Assembly: GCA_030141605.1 (NCBI GenBank)
Contig: JAQGDQ010000135.1
Location: 62,001 to 126,000 of the forward strand
Direction of reading: 5' to 3'
Origin: Tubiluchus corallicola
Taxonomy: Eukaryota; Priapulida; Priapulimorpha; Priapulimorphida; Tubiluchidae
Length of the DNA: 64,000 nucleotides
Below are positions 27,501-42,500 of the stretch, piece after piece. The translations under genes were made by a program, and so were the position numbers. The number at the start of each line of letters is the position of its first letter. The stretch's first letter is position 1. The notes beneath the pieces are model-generated. The model was not told the origin of the DNA and did not search any database. It saw only the letters and a program-made list of their open reading frames with translations.

Positions 27501-30500
27501 AGGCAAATAGAGTATAAAACACAGGTATGATACTCTCCCACACTGAGTGCTACGAGGCAAACAAACTACGCCTAATAATGTGAGTCAAACCGGTCCGCGA
27601 ATAATAGGCGATCTTTGAGAAGTTTGAATTTGTTACCAAGTCTACACACCTCGGATATATATGAACGGGGCTATTATAGCGAGCGATAAGGAACAGGCCA
27701 TAGAGGGCATTGAATAGGTTCAAATTATTGGAATTAAATTCGCATGCTGAAGACGGCGTGCGTGATTTTTCAGGTGGCGCGCGCAACAAAGAAACGAGAG
27801 CGTGAAAAGAACGCTTAGCTTGAGCCGCTTGGTCCAAGCTCTTTCAGCAAGGTAGACTCATGATGGAAATGGCTTTTGAACAAATGTTCAGTCCTGCTCA
27901 CGAACCTCCAATAAAGAAATTCAGTGAACCGCACTCTCAGCCAGCATTTTTATGCAGATGACACTGAAAGGCTGAACGGAAGCCAGCAGCTGTTTTAATG
28001 TAATATCCATAAGAAATACGCACAAAAAACGGACGTGGGCAGCCATTTTACCCAGAAACAGTACACTGTCATTTAAAGGACGCAAAATGCAGCACAATCA
28101 ACTGCAATATTTATATATTCAACTTGCACCAGCATCACCAATCACATATAATTATATTATCATTATTAACTGCCATGCAAACGGATTTTATCCACCGGTT
28201 AATCAGAGTTGGCCAGTTTTAGCCAATTACAGATCATAACAAAAGTACAACTTTTTTGTCAAGTAATCTTAGTTGGGTTGACTCTAGAAAGTTAGATTAG
28301 TTGAGTCGACAGTGATCAGCGCCTTAAATTCTATCAGTTGAGTAACAGCAAAAGTTTTTACCACTCTTTATGGTACCTATAACATCATTATCTGTAAAAT
28401 TAGAAGTTCAAATAAAACCGTCAGATAACTACTACACCGCTCAGCGCTCTACATAACTTTTAAACTAAGATTATAAAAAACCGCGTGGAAGTTAATAAAC
28501 CGTATAATTATAAGCCAAATAAAACGTGTCAGCCTTAGACCATAGGTTATTGTTATACATTTAAGTAGGCAAAGAAAGCATTATATCATGGCCGGCATTA
28601 TAAATGAACTTGTTCCAATTTCTGCAAATATTTCCCTAGTTAATCTTATAGCTCTGACAAAGGACAATTGTCATGGATTGCACGATGCAATAATAGAATT
28701 AGTCCAGCTACACCCGTAACGTCAAAACACTTGGAATTTATGATCCTGGGTGGAGCGGCAAAGGAACGTGTTTTAGGTATAAAAAATCTACATCCAGAGA
28801 ATACTAATAACTTTACACAACTGGGAAAATTGGGATGATACAATAACCTATATATACACTGTTTATACAGCATGAGTTGAATACAATTGGAGTAGGAATA
28901 GGACTTGGTCGTCCTATTGATGAAAACAACAGTTTAGTAGTCATATATTGTGAACCTACTCTTATACGTACATGTACGCTGTAAACTGTGTCAGCAAAAA
29001 CTTTCAAATCTTAATAAAGTTTAATAAACAGGTCACGAATACTAGGTGTACAAGTGAACATCAAAGGACTTGGTACCGTGCCTACAAAATGGAAATGCAA
29101 AAACTTCGACGTTCTAGCTGTAGTGTTTTGTGAGTTATGTGCGTTTGAAATGTTGAATATTGCATTTAAAGTACTAAATAAATTGCCTGCCGGCGGCAAA
29201 AATGCCGTACAGACAGAGAAAAAGATTACCGAAATATTAGCACGTAATACAGTTCAAAGAGCAAAGAATTGTAAAAAAAACATGTATACAATTTTCCACT
29301 TGCAATTTTGGTTTTTCCACTGTGAAAGTTCGTCTCTAAAGAAGAAGTAATCATATTCATCACTATAAAATGTTTTATGTGAAAAACTATTCAGACAATA
29401 TGACTACTAAGCTTGATATATTATGGAATATATGCTCAGGCATTTTTCCGCTTGTATTAAACATTTTTAAAGCTTCTTGTTAACTTGAATAACTTACAAC
29501 ATTGTGATTTTTGATTCACATAAAATTAATGTGTATACCAATACATATACCTAGACCTATATCCATATCTATATCTATATATAGAACTACATCTGAATTA
29601 GTGAAACTTTTCTTCTGACAAGTAACAAGCTAACAAGCTGCAAATGTCTGCTCAAATTCCCCAGTACCGGTACTTTCAATCAGCAGTTTAAAATTTGTCC
29701 ACCTCCCATGGGCGGCCGGACATGCAATTCGACCCACAGTCACGCAACCTGATCGGCGTACAGTCGGACAAACAGATTACAGGAGTATGCTGATTGCTTT
29801 CGCCTCTGACCCGGGCGCACCTGCTATGCATGAGGAAGAAATTAGGCAGCATTTTCAAGCAACGCATGTCTAAACATGCTCAAAGTTCCTAGGAATCTGA
29901 CGGGCGGTGCAGTCATGACATCAGCAGTGTATGGCTTCACCGTGATAAGCATCTCTGATACCACGTATATTATCCAGCGTGGTACACAGAGAGTAAATCA
30001 ACCTTTAAACAAATCTGAGAGGCCAGAGTTCTCTCATTTTGTAATTATAACCTAGCGGTAACGACAGTTGCGGCTTACTTAGAGAGTTAATTTTCAACAG
30101 CTTAGCCATTTTTTATAATGCGGCGGAAGGGTAATTTTTCAGGCGAAAAAAACTTGATGTTTGAAAGACAGGAGCAAATGGTTTCGCCTACAAGCAAGCT
30201 TCAGAAACAAGGAAGAGATTTACTTTGTACACAGTGTCCGTGCACTGCCTCTCCTATTTCACAAAAGGAACGTTATTTGACGTTCAGTCGTAATGTGATA
30301 CTTAAGGTCATGTATGTATGTCTTTCTTTCTTAATCACCATTTCGTTTTTAATCAGTTATTCTGATTTTAGTACTCCATTTGTGTCACTATATGCTTAGC
30401 ATAATATCTCACGTGTTCCTCCTCCCACAGCCAATACCTATTCACTGTGTATCGTTGCCAAACTCTGTTTCTGTTAAACAAAAACGGCGTCATAGTTTTA

Positions 30501-33500
30501 ATATGCAGTGTAGATTTCTTAGCTTTTTCTTGCCGTGCATCTCTAGTCTTCCACCACTGTTTTTTTCTTCTCATTTAAAACTTCAGCTTCATCTTCATCT
30601 TTTGTCGCATGTAGGTTTCCGCCTTCAAATTAGTTAACTTGTTTCCTGCCATCCTTTTCCTAAATCTTAAATCTTTTTCTGTTCTCGCATACCTGTTACC
30701 TGCGCTCTCAGCCGTTTCTCAGCCTCTCTCTCTTTTCTCCCCCTCTCTCATGTCCCATCATCCCACATCTCTCTTACAACTACACTGCCCAACACGTCAT
30801 GTCTTTCTAATATCATTAATCTCACATTAGAGTTATACTTTCACAGCTGGCTTCAACATTGAAACATCAAAATACGATTATTTTCACAAAATATTTCACG
30901 TTCAACACACATTTTATCGCTGGTTACATTTCTTCGTTTATTTTCCTTCATTTATAAACTGCTTGTTTGTATTATACGTGCAAACATTCGGCAGCGATCC
31001 CAGATTCAGCGCCAGAGACGGAACTGTCTGGTGTCGGGAACCTTCCCAAGGGGTCGTAAGCGGAAGGAAATTACTTGCGTAGAAAATTAATTAAACACCA
31101 AAAGCACTAGGTAATTAATTTAATTGATGTGAACATACGTCACGGAAAAAAGTGAGAACTCTCATTTCAACTTCCGCCATTACGTAAGAAAAGGGAATAC
31201 GTATGATAAACTGCCTTTTATAATATTGAATTAATATCACGCAGATGTCATTTTAGTGAAGGTTTGATTCTATGATTAAAAATAGACATGACAAAATTAC
31301 GAATCATCCTCATATCAGCGCGGACAAGTAAAGAATACATTTGACGAATGTCGAGACTGCAGACTCAAGGGTATTTGCACAGGTAACTAATTAAAGTTTC
31401 TTGAGGACAATAAGTAACAAACATCATCAGTGGTTATGTATATCTTAAGCATACTGACTTTTTCCATGATGACGGGGTGCAAAAAACTAAACGACGCAGT
31501 TTCGTACATAAGATGCTGGGGTCCAGTAGACAGGGCCTACTGGCAAATGCTGAATGATTGTAGTAGAACGGACACGTAGTTTAAGGTCATAGATTTTGGG
31601 GTAAATCTTCAAGCCAGATAAATAGTTCGGAACAGTATGGCAGCTGAAACGGCAAAGAAAATTTTTTCCCACATTTACTTGTCCTTATGCAGATCCAACG
31701 TTGCTTAACTTTGATCGAAAGCATATAGCGTAACGGTTACGGTGTAACCAATAGCTTAAAGTTTTTAATTTTCTAACTCGGTGATAATATAGCATTATAG
31801 GCTGCTCATGATCATTATACTGGTGTTTATTTTTAAACGTAACAGTTAAAAGTAGACTAAATCTAATTCAGTAACTTCATTCAATTTTTACTGCACCAAA
31901 CAGGCATTCAGCACGGGCATGCATACAAGTGCCGAACCGGCCGGCCTGCACAAAGCAGCCATTACTTTACGACGAGTGCTTGGCTAAGACAACTTGTGTT
32001 TATCTAGGACTAAAACTTTGGCCCATTATAGCTAAAACACACATACAAATAATTAAACGACTGACCAGCGCCGGCAATGTATAACACGAGACAGCTGCAG
32101 GTCAATTCCGATGCGTTGTAGCGCACCGCCTAGTCCAGACTTTCCTAGAATAATTACGTGGTGTTTTAGAGGCGTTTGGAATAGAGCAAAAACACGTGTA
32201 CACGATCTGGGACGTGTCGCGAGCTAACTTGACAGACTTTTCTCTCCTTGGTGGAATGCAAAACGTCTGAAGCGCCGCTGTACAATAATTATGCCAAAAG
32301 TTTTTAATTGTCTAAGCCATTCGCTGTGCATTTTCAGCGAAACCAAAGCTTAAGTGCCTTGCTAAAGCTTAAAAATAAACCAATAACAAGGTTTTCTAAC
32401 TCACACATGTTGACGATGTCCTTTGCACAACCTTTAATAGTGCACAACTAAACCAACAAATAAACAAACAACAAAACACAAATAAACAAACAACAAAAGG
32501 CAAACTGAAGATCTGCGAGTGGCATTATGTAACAAATATTGACATCGTACTATTATTGAACAGCCGAATACCCGAAGGACCTTTTAACATTCCCAAACTG
32601 TAAAACAAAATTCTAATAAGCTAAACAATTTGATATACTAAGTCTGTTAATGTTATGAAACTAAGATATTGATACGCGACGTTTAAGGTACAACAACTAT
32701 TTACAAATCTTTCAATTTCAGCTACATTTTTCAAAGCCGGCGTTTGCAGACGACGCCCATGAATTTGTCAACATTCTTGAACGAACTAATTGAAATGCAT
32801 CCCAGTGTCAAATAGCTGTAGACGTGTTTACTGTTTTCCACGTGCCTGGGCCAAACCGGCATATGTGGAACAACCATGGGACACTGTACTAGTTTATTGC
32901 TATTTCCTGTGGTCATTAAAGCTTAACTAGCAACTTAACTTCTGAATGGCTTCCTGTGTTAAAAGAAGTCGTTCTTATCTACAAGCCACGCAGTGAAAAC
33001 ATCAGAAAGAAAGCGCTCTTGCACGAGCAAGGCTTGTCACTCGCCAACCGCATGTGCACTTTTTTAAGTTAGTTTTACTACGCGATTATATCTCCGAAAA
33101 AGGAGCAAAAGATAGTTACCGGCCGCAACAGTATGCTAGCTATTAGAATATCTTCATTTTTCAAGGTTTAAAGGGCGTCACGCAAGGTGCACTTCTGGGG
33201 CCCTATTTCTTTGAAGAAATATACACATATAAGCAGTGTGTTACAAGTAGTGGTTCCACTTTCTGGATGCGCTTGGTGTCAAGTGTTTTTGTGTCACAGA
33301 TGTGGTCGGTCACAAGAGTAGCTGCGGGATCCCCTCCTCCTACCGGTTTAACCCCACAGAATGATCTGTTTCCCATGATCTGAACATGTGTGAGAGCCTC
33401 ATACATGGTGTGAAACCTACACACGGTCAGCTGTCATATGCAGTGATTAATCACGAGGTCGAAAACCTATGGACCCCATGCCGGATGTGACCAAAAAGGA

Positions 33501-36500
33501 ATATATCATGTCTGAAAGACATTCGGACACAACCTCAAAATTAAGCAAAGCACTAACAGCAAAACAAACTAAAACATAAAAAAAGTTTGAAGTTTTATCT
33601 CATCAATATAAGCCAACAAACAAAAAGTCGACCAGGCAAACAGTAACTAAACTTGAGAGAACACCACATTTGTCAATTCAACTCTTGCTTGCACCTGCCA
33701 AAACACGCACTTGGTTTGCGTAGCTTACAAATGATAATTTCCAGTGCTTACACAATTGGTGTTACAAGTTGTTATTAATCATTTTATGCAAGCAAGCAAT
33801 TAATGCAGAGCTAGGAGGGAAATTCGTTGAAATGTCTGGCCTTGCAGCGATTAAATGTCCAGTGACCTTTCACAAATCTGCCTGGATTAAACGACCATTG
33901 TCCTATAACCTTGCTACTATTAATGTTGACTGAGTAGGACGACCTCGCCTTCGCATATTTCTTTGTTACGGTTGACGTGTATCAAATTTTGATTTATTAT
34001 ACCTGAAGTCGGAATTTCTGCCTAACATTGCAGCTTTAGATTCAAAATTCCAGTCAGTGTCACCTTTCGTTAACATAAAATTCAAACGAACATAAGTATA
34101 GGAGTTGTAAGTGCATGGCAAACTTTCTTTTTGCTTAGTCATGAGCTATTCTGCGATAAAAAGACGAATCGCTGCCTAGTATTAAATTATAATATTAAGC
34201 ACACAGATAAACAAAACATTGTACATAATTAAGTTACGTGACTTATACATAACATACTACACAAATGTACAAGTAAAATGACATCAAAATTTGATGTAAC
34301 AACAATTCACCAACTTTTAAGTGGCCCAGTAGTGTGGGAAGCTTTAAAATTTCAGATTTTCGGCTTCCTTTGGTAAAGTTGTTTTTTTTTCTTTACGCCC
34401 ACTACGAATATACGAACCACATGAATCAATGGTAGGAAAGCTGGAATAAATATGTTCCAGAATATTTAGTTTCGGTCACTTGGTCAGGTCACATTTTTAA
34501 ATTGATGTGCTTAAAAAGGGCGATGTAAACGGGACCAATTGAAATAGCTTGTTTTACTGATATCAACGTTAGCATAATTAGCTAAATTAGGAAAATAAAT
34601 AGCGTAATTAAGTACACTGATCAGTGGGACGGTCTGTATTGCACGGGTAATATTGCGTATTTCAGTACGGCGGAGTAAAATTCCTTTGTGAGTGTGACAT
34701 GACTGTACCTTCGCAGGTGGTGCGATGTAACAATGACGACCACTTTCTTTTATAGTCTTTCTGTAACAAGGCACAAAAATATAGCGCTTTTAAAAGCAAG
34801 TACAAATGGCATTTTAAAGTAAGACCTTAACCTGGTTGAGGCTTTCAATAGTTGCTTTATCGGAATTCCAAGCATTTATCACGTTTGCAAAGCAGAACAT
34901 AGTTTTTTATTACACATACTTGACAAACTTGCTAATTAATAGTGCACCAGAACATGTATTCTGAATTTACATTTTATTTTTATTTCATTTTATTCTCACC
35001 TAATAGTAAAATAAAATAAAAACAATATATATATATATATATACACACATTTTACAAAACGCTTACAAATACAGTAGTTACAAGTGGTAGTGGTAGAGAC
35101 ACAAAGAGATGTACATGAAACGTATGTAAGTTAACTTTATTTAACCGGCTTTTAAATAACTTAATATTTTGTGCAGTCATAAGAGATGCACCGTATGCAG
35201 GAAAGGAAGGTACAAAAAAAAGATCAAATGATACTTTAGCAGTTCGAAGCACGAAAAGGCTTCAGAGAATGATTTTGCCTTGTTCTATTACAAGATACAC
35301 GGAATAAAAAATTTGTCAAAATCAACATCAACTTCTTTACGAATAACTTGGTATCATGGCGCCAAACCTTTGTGAATACGCCTCTATGTTAAAGACTTGA
35401 GATTTAAAAACTCCAGACGCTTAGGATACAGCATGTCCATTAAATTACATCTAAAAAGAGATGACGAAAAAATATGGATGGAGACTTTCAATACGATCAA
35501 TATTAAATGCCCAATATAACTGGATTTCGGATTGGCGAGCAATACTCTATGACAATTGGTTTTACGTAAACTATGAACGCTCACGTATGGTAGTACCGGT
35601 TCAGGGTAGGTCCTCCCTATGCCATTCCGATATCTACGTACGAAGATCCTGGTGTTTGGGATCGGAGTCGTTATGATCCCGACCCCAAGCATCGAACACC
35701 CCCAACGAAGAAACGTACAATCTTTAGTCTACTCTCATACTTCAAAAAGTTTTCAAGATCTGCATCAGATAATTCATTGCTAGCCTATAATTAAATTCCT
35801 GTCAACCATATCCTCAATTAATTATTATTAACCCCAAAACCCTTCATTAGTGATCCAAATAACTGCGGGTTGCTATTGCCCAAAACTTGTGTTCTGAACT
35901 GGTGTCTCCGATTTAACATTAAAATAAGAATGCGTTGTCCTTTTTTATTACAAGCAAAAGCATCGAAATCATATTTGTACTTTTTAGCTATATATCTACT
36001 CAGAATATACAAAACTTTCGCCACTTAAAATTTATTTTTATTAAATACGTCACAAAAATAAATATTTTTACTATTTCACGCGATAATTAAGGAATTAACG
36101 TAAAAACTGCACATCTTAGGTTACGAGAGTTCAGAGTGCTTACAGATTTTCCAATGACCCGGCTATAATATGAAAGCTAACTTCCAACAACAGCCATAAG
36201 CAAAGCCTAATTTTTGCACAGTAATTTCTAGCAGTCTGTGCGCCGTAAAGAATTCTTTTCGAGTGTATGTTAGGAGTGCCAATGGACCGGTAACCTAAAC
36301 TTTACAGTGTCAACACCTTTCATTGCAATTTCGCGAAAAATTACGACTGTTTGCGGAGAACATGGCAAAGAAAACTGTATAAGCCGGTATTCAGTGTGCA
36401 AATTACACGCCTAGAACTGTTAAAAATCACGGTTTGACAACAACATTGCACTAAGCGCATGCACAGTTGATGCCATGTTGTCCAGGAAGTGACAAATTTC

Positions 36501-39500
36501 TTTAACGATACCGCTAATCCTAATCCCTATATCAGTTAATCGGGCTGATCTGATCAGGTAGACTAGTCGTACCATTGTGGCAGTGTACAGCGTCTCTATT
36601 GGAAGAGTCAAGTGCTGTTAATGATGGGGTTGCAGTCACAAAGGCAATGTGTGTCTGTAGACAAATCAACCAGCTTAGCCCAGCAGCCACGCTGTATGTG
36701 TGTATGTGAGAACAGGGTGTCCCGAAAATCACCCTAATGCATGCAGTTTACACAGCAAGGAAAAAGTAAAAACAACTACACTGTACATAGTCATAACGTC
36801 AGTTGAATCACATAAACACACGAAAGCTGTACTAAATTACAAAGATGAGAATTTGTTTTAACTCCATTAGGAATCGAACCCAAAACCTTCTGAGCAGCTA
36901 ATGCTAACAATTAACCATTACACCACAAAGGTACTCTGACTTTTCAGACTCAGAAGTTTACAGTCATGGTTGTATCAGTACTATGTACGTCCATGTTGTA
37001 TCAGGACTATGTGCAAGAGAGTGCACAGAGCCAGATTACGGAGACAGTGCACAACAGAGATGACAAGGTCATTGGGTAAATGGCTGAACGTGGTATCACT
37101 CTTGGATTACAAAAGCCCAGATTTTTCCGCAAGTGTGCGTTTTTCCTACAAGAGTTGCGACCCCCCCCCCACTAAATATTTTGCTGATTCTAAGTTCTTT
37201 GCAGCAACCTAACGCATAACCCATATACACAAAATTACCTGAAGTATTATCAGAGCAATTGTAAGGAAATGTGCTCGCATGATTATAATAACGTAATAAT
37301 GCTAATACCACTGACTGGAGAATAGGATTATATCCAGTTAAATATTCCATGCTAATGCTAAGCACTATAGTACACAGGTTTTTGTCCCACTACTTTCCAC
37401 AATAAGATAATTCAGCAATGTTCAACGTACAGCCAAGTCAGGTCACCAAAATAAAAAATATTTTTAGCAACAGAGACTGTGATTATTAAGATCAATGACC
37501 TACTCAAGGAAGAACCAAAGATAGCTTATTACACAAGAAAGAAAAATCACGAAATGCACTGAAGTAATTGTGTGTAGGTAACTAGATGTAATCGGTTTTG
37601 CACAAGTGTTAATTTCGTCGGGACAGCTTATTTTGTTCACAAAATTATTTTCAGCTTGGCGATGTAACAACTGCGTAAATGTAGATCTTTAGAAGTTATG
37701 CAAATAAGTAGATTTTAATTTTAATTAGTAAATTTAAATTTTGCTGGAGTACTTTTCAGAGTAGTCGGTAGTGACAAGCTGTTAAATAATTTAAACTAAA
37801 ATACTGACTACGTATCTGTTTAGAATGTGCTTACTGGCAGACGCACATATAATCTACCAAAATTTATCATAAACAGGCCTACACAGACTGATGAGCATGC
37901 GTGCTATAAATCCTTACAAGGCCAATAAAAAATCATCTGACAATGGCAGCATAGATTGGCAAAGAAAACATCATCGACCACCAGCGATTTGAACGAGTAA
38001 AACTGGATTTCTAGCACCTTAATAAGTCAGACTGAGTATCAGAATTCAATACAACACTCCAATGATTAAGTCATAAAATGTAGCCCTACGCATTACTACT
38101 AACAACGAATGGAATTTAGCAGCCCAAGTAATAAAGATTAATATTAGCTACAAACTAGAGTGTTACTGCTTATATACCAAGCCTGTATCCTGATATGCAG
38201 CCAAGATAATGTTTCTTTCAAAATAAAATAATTATATTTGATTCACTTTTCAATAAGGTTGCATAAAGAAAATTATACGAAGTGCATGTAACTTTGGCAG
38301 AATTTCCAAAATTTGGAACTGTAAGAGGCAAAATTAACTACTATAATATACTTAGGTACTCAATGAAATCGGATTTTTGGTAGGAAAACTTGAAAGAAAC
38401 CCTACAAGGCAAGTAAAATTTTCAACTTAATTGCAATATTGCTAAGACAAATATAATGAAAACTACTAGAAAAGGCTAATAATAACTCACTTGAGTAGTA
38501 GTAATTCCTCGAGAGGTCTTCTCCACTGCCGTCACATCAACAAAAAAGACTTCCAGTCCTAGTTCAGCATCCAGTACATCGTGCACTTTCAATAGTCCAG
38601 ACGTTTCACCAACATCAAACAATTTTGGTTGCACGATGCTGTTGGATGTAACGTTGGTAACGAAGAATTCCACCTCTTCGTAGTTACCAGTAGTTGCAAC
38701 AGAGAGAACTGAGGTGCCGATGGGTTCGTTTTCAGGAATGCTTCGCCGATATCGCTTCTCTGTAAATTCTGGTCCTTTGATGTTGTCATTATGCGAAATG
38801 ATGGTGAGTTTCGATTCAGCAGATTTTCGTTGCGGTAAAGCCGCTCGGTCGGAAGCACGTACTGTAACAGAATATGTTGGAATGTCAATTGCAAGTTCAG
38901 AACGTGTATACAGGTAGCCAGAATTGTGATCAATTGTGAAATAATCGCTGTCACCACTGACTATTTCATAAAAAATTTCACCATATTCATTGTCGTCTAG
39001 ATCTTCAGCAGCGACTTTTGTTATGGGATGGCTAGATTTTGCACCAGATGGAGCTATAACTGCATTCATCGATACAAACTTTGGTTGGTTGTCGTTTACA
39101 TCTTCGACAAGTATGGTAATTAGCTTTTCTGATGTAAGGCGACTTGATGCTGGTTCTGCAAGATCTGTTGCCTGAATAAGAAGTTTAAACATTGTGTGTT
39201 CCTCATAGTCAATGACTGCACTAGTATAGACAGTACCAGTGATGCTGTCAATTCTGAAATGTTTTCCTCTTGGCTTTTGATTCACGATAGAGTACCTGAT
39301 TTCTGCATTCTTTCCAGCATCCTTGTCAGTGGCTGACACGGTAAATATGGCACTATTCAGAGGGATTCCTTCCAGAATTTGTCGAACAGTTGCAATGGGT
39401 GAAAATATGGGGCTGTTGTCATTTTCGTCTTTGACAATAACAGTCACCAAGGTGCCAGAAGAGAGCGCTGGACTACCGGAATCAGATGCTGTAACATTGA

Positions 39501-42500
39501 GGATGTATTCCTTCTGCTTCTCGTAATCAACTGTTTTTGAAAGGAAAATAATGCCGGATAGCTCATCTATAGAAAATCTTTCTTGTTCGTTACCACCAAT
39601 AATTGCATATCGAATGGCAGCATTTTCACCGACGTCACTGTCAGTAGCCTCTATTTGACCAATCTGAACACCAGTCATTGTATTTTCAGACAGTATAAAT
39701 TGGTACTCATTTTGCTCAAACTTTGGTGCATTGTCATTATAATCTCCCACAATAATTCGTAAACGTGCTGTAGAATTTAAGCTTTTCTCTCTGCCCAAGT
39801 CTGCTGCCATGATTGTTAGCTCATACTCTTCAACTAGTTCACGGTCCAGTGATTGTGACAGGATAACCTGCCCGGTTTCAGCAACTATTTCGAATGTATT
39901 CTTTTCGTTTCCATGCACAATTGAGTAAATTATGGCAGCATTTTCACCTTCATCTAAATCAGTGGCAGACACTCTCGTTACCTGAGTGTTTATTACAGCA
40001 TTCTCAAAAACAGTAACTTGATAAAAGTGCTGGTCAAATTTTGGAGCATTGTCATTCTGGTCAGCAATATAAACATTAACAAATGCCCGGGATGTCAAAC
40101 GTGGATTGCCATTGTCAAAAGCAGAAACTTCGATAGTTATGAAGTCCTGTCCAGTGTCCAGTAAAAGCTTTTCTCGATCAAAAGAAATGAGTGTAAAAAT
40201 ACTGCCAGATAATGCATCTATAAAAAACAGGGTTTGTCTTGTAATGATGGAGTAAAGAACTTCACCATTGCGACCCAAATCAGTATCTTCTGCAACAACT
40301 GTGCCAATATATGTGTCAGGTGGTAAATTCTCCAAAACACTCATAACAAAGGACTCATTGCTAAATACTGGAAAGTTGTCGTTGGCATCTTCAACATGTA
40401 TGAAGACTGTGGCTGAAGACATTCTGGGATCAAGACCTTGATCTGTTGCAAGCACTGTAAGTTCATAGAAATCTTTGGACTCTCTGTCTAGTTCACCTTT
40501 GACGTACAAGAACCCGTCGGGAAATATGCCAAAGGCACCATCATCATTTCCTGCTGAAATTGAATACAAAATATAGCCATTCTTCCCTGTGTCTAGGTCA
40601 TTTGCTTCAACTTGGAAAAACCTAGTATTAACAGGGACCGACTCCAATACGGACGTCGCAAAGACAGATTTTTGAAACATAGGTGTGTGATCATTCACAT
40701 CATGCACAGTAACAGTGATGTCGACTATACTTGACAAACTGGGCACTCCAAGATCGGAAGCTTTAATCTTTAAATTGTGTGTTTGCAGGGACGAAGAAGT
40801 AAACTCCTTATTCAGGAAGAGGGTGCCAGATGTACGATTAATAACGAACGTGTTATCAAAATTGTCTATCAGTTCATACACGATTTCACTATTTCCACCA
40901 TAGTCGGCATCCACAGCAGTAATGATGCTCACCTCACGTCCAACTGGCCAATTCTCATCGACATCAATATTAATGACTTTCTGAAGAAATTCTGGTGCGT
41001 TATCATTTTTGTCTTGAACATTTATTGTCACACTTGTTGTTACAACAACCAAAGAAGATTTTGCAACAACTGTTAAGTTATAAATGGACTGTCTTTCTCT
41101 ATCAATTGACCTTGCTGTTCTAATGACACCATTTTTCCCACCAATTCTAAAGTCGCCATCAGCATCGCCTGCAATTATAGAGTAGAGTACATTTCTACTT
41201 TGTTTTGTACCAGAAGCCTTCACGGTCCCAACATACTGTCCAATATTAGGCAAATCATCATCTTCATTAATGACAAATACATATCCATCTGGTTTTGAAA
41301 ACATCAGTCCGCCTGCATTTGTGCTCATAATGTTTACTTCGATGGTTGCAGGTGCATCAGCCTCACGTCCTCCAAAATCTTTCGCCGTCACCACAATCTC
41401 GAAAGATGTGTGTATTCCTGGCTCTAGTGTAACCAACGTTTTAACCTCTCCGGTTGTCTCGTCTACCGTGAATTTGCCATCACCTTCTACAATTGAATAA
41501 AGTATTTTGCCATTGTCGCCATCATCAGCATCCATTGCTTGTACACGAGCTATCACATGTCCAGGATGTATTTTGCCATTTGAATTAAAGAAGTAATTAA
41601 CTGGGTAAAAAACCGGGCTGTTATCGTTCACATCATCAATGGTAACATGGACAAAAGAAGAAGATGACAAAGGGGGAGATCCACGATCGCGAGCATGAAC
41701 AACGAAGGTGTAATGACTGACAGTCTCTCTATCAAAAGAAATTTGGCTCCGGATGCGACCTGTAATAGGATCAATGCGAAATGTGTCAGGATACTTTAAG
41801 AAGGAGTCAGCATTTATCCAATACACAACTGATCCATTTTCCCCTGCATCTTTATCAACTGCTTTGACTGTCAAAATTTCATAGCCAGAGGGAAGGCCTT
41901 CAGCTACACTCACATTATAGGAAGACATAGTAAACTCGGGTGCTTGGTCATTAACATCGAGAATTTGTATTGTCAGCTTAGTGTAAGCATAGTAGGGATT
42001 TGGTCCACCATCGTATGCTGTAACATTTAACACTACAACAGACATGATTTCTCGGTCTAAATGTGACTTAGTTGTGATGAGACCATAATTAGTGTTAAGT
42101 TCAAACCAATTGTGCTTATCGCCAGAAATAATGCTGTAAGAAACTTTGGCATTGATACCATTGTCGGCGTCAGTCGCGCGCACACTAGCGACAAAGCTGC
42201 CAATCGGTACATCTTCGCTTAGAATGGCAAAGTATTCAGTTTCTTCAAAAACCGGTTTGTGATCGTTTACATCACTAACGACGATAATAATATTAGCAAC
42301 AGTCTCTTGACGTGGGTCTCCATGGTCCCAGGCCAGTAATGTCAAATTATATACTTCGGTAATCTCTCTGTCTAGGGGTTTATTTACCTTCAATAAGTAC
42401 CAACCAAATGCTTCTTCTAGCCTAAAAGCTTTATCATCATTTCCTTCTTTGATTGTCAGAGAGCACTCTCCATTGGCGCCTTCATCTTCATCAACAAGAC

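Larger units (their letters stand above)
18052..38490. other. FAT4 intron 1, 20.4 kb, no coding exon recognised
   Basis: All open frames here are short and lack cadherin or other recognisable sequence. The contents are a GA microsatellite (21520-21595), a pyrimidine-rich stretch (30640-30780), a p53-type site (29862-29881), a short dispersed repeat (35652-35675), a TA run (35025-35044) and a tRNA-like element (36860-36931). CpG-richer patches occur near 24110-24280 and 29700-29960. Confidence 0.75.

Noticed and set aside
38589-38957. Second long frame inside FAT4 exon 1
   Set aside because: It is an overlapping minus-strand frame with no cadherin features. It is a shadow of the real frame.
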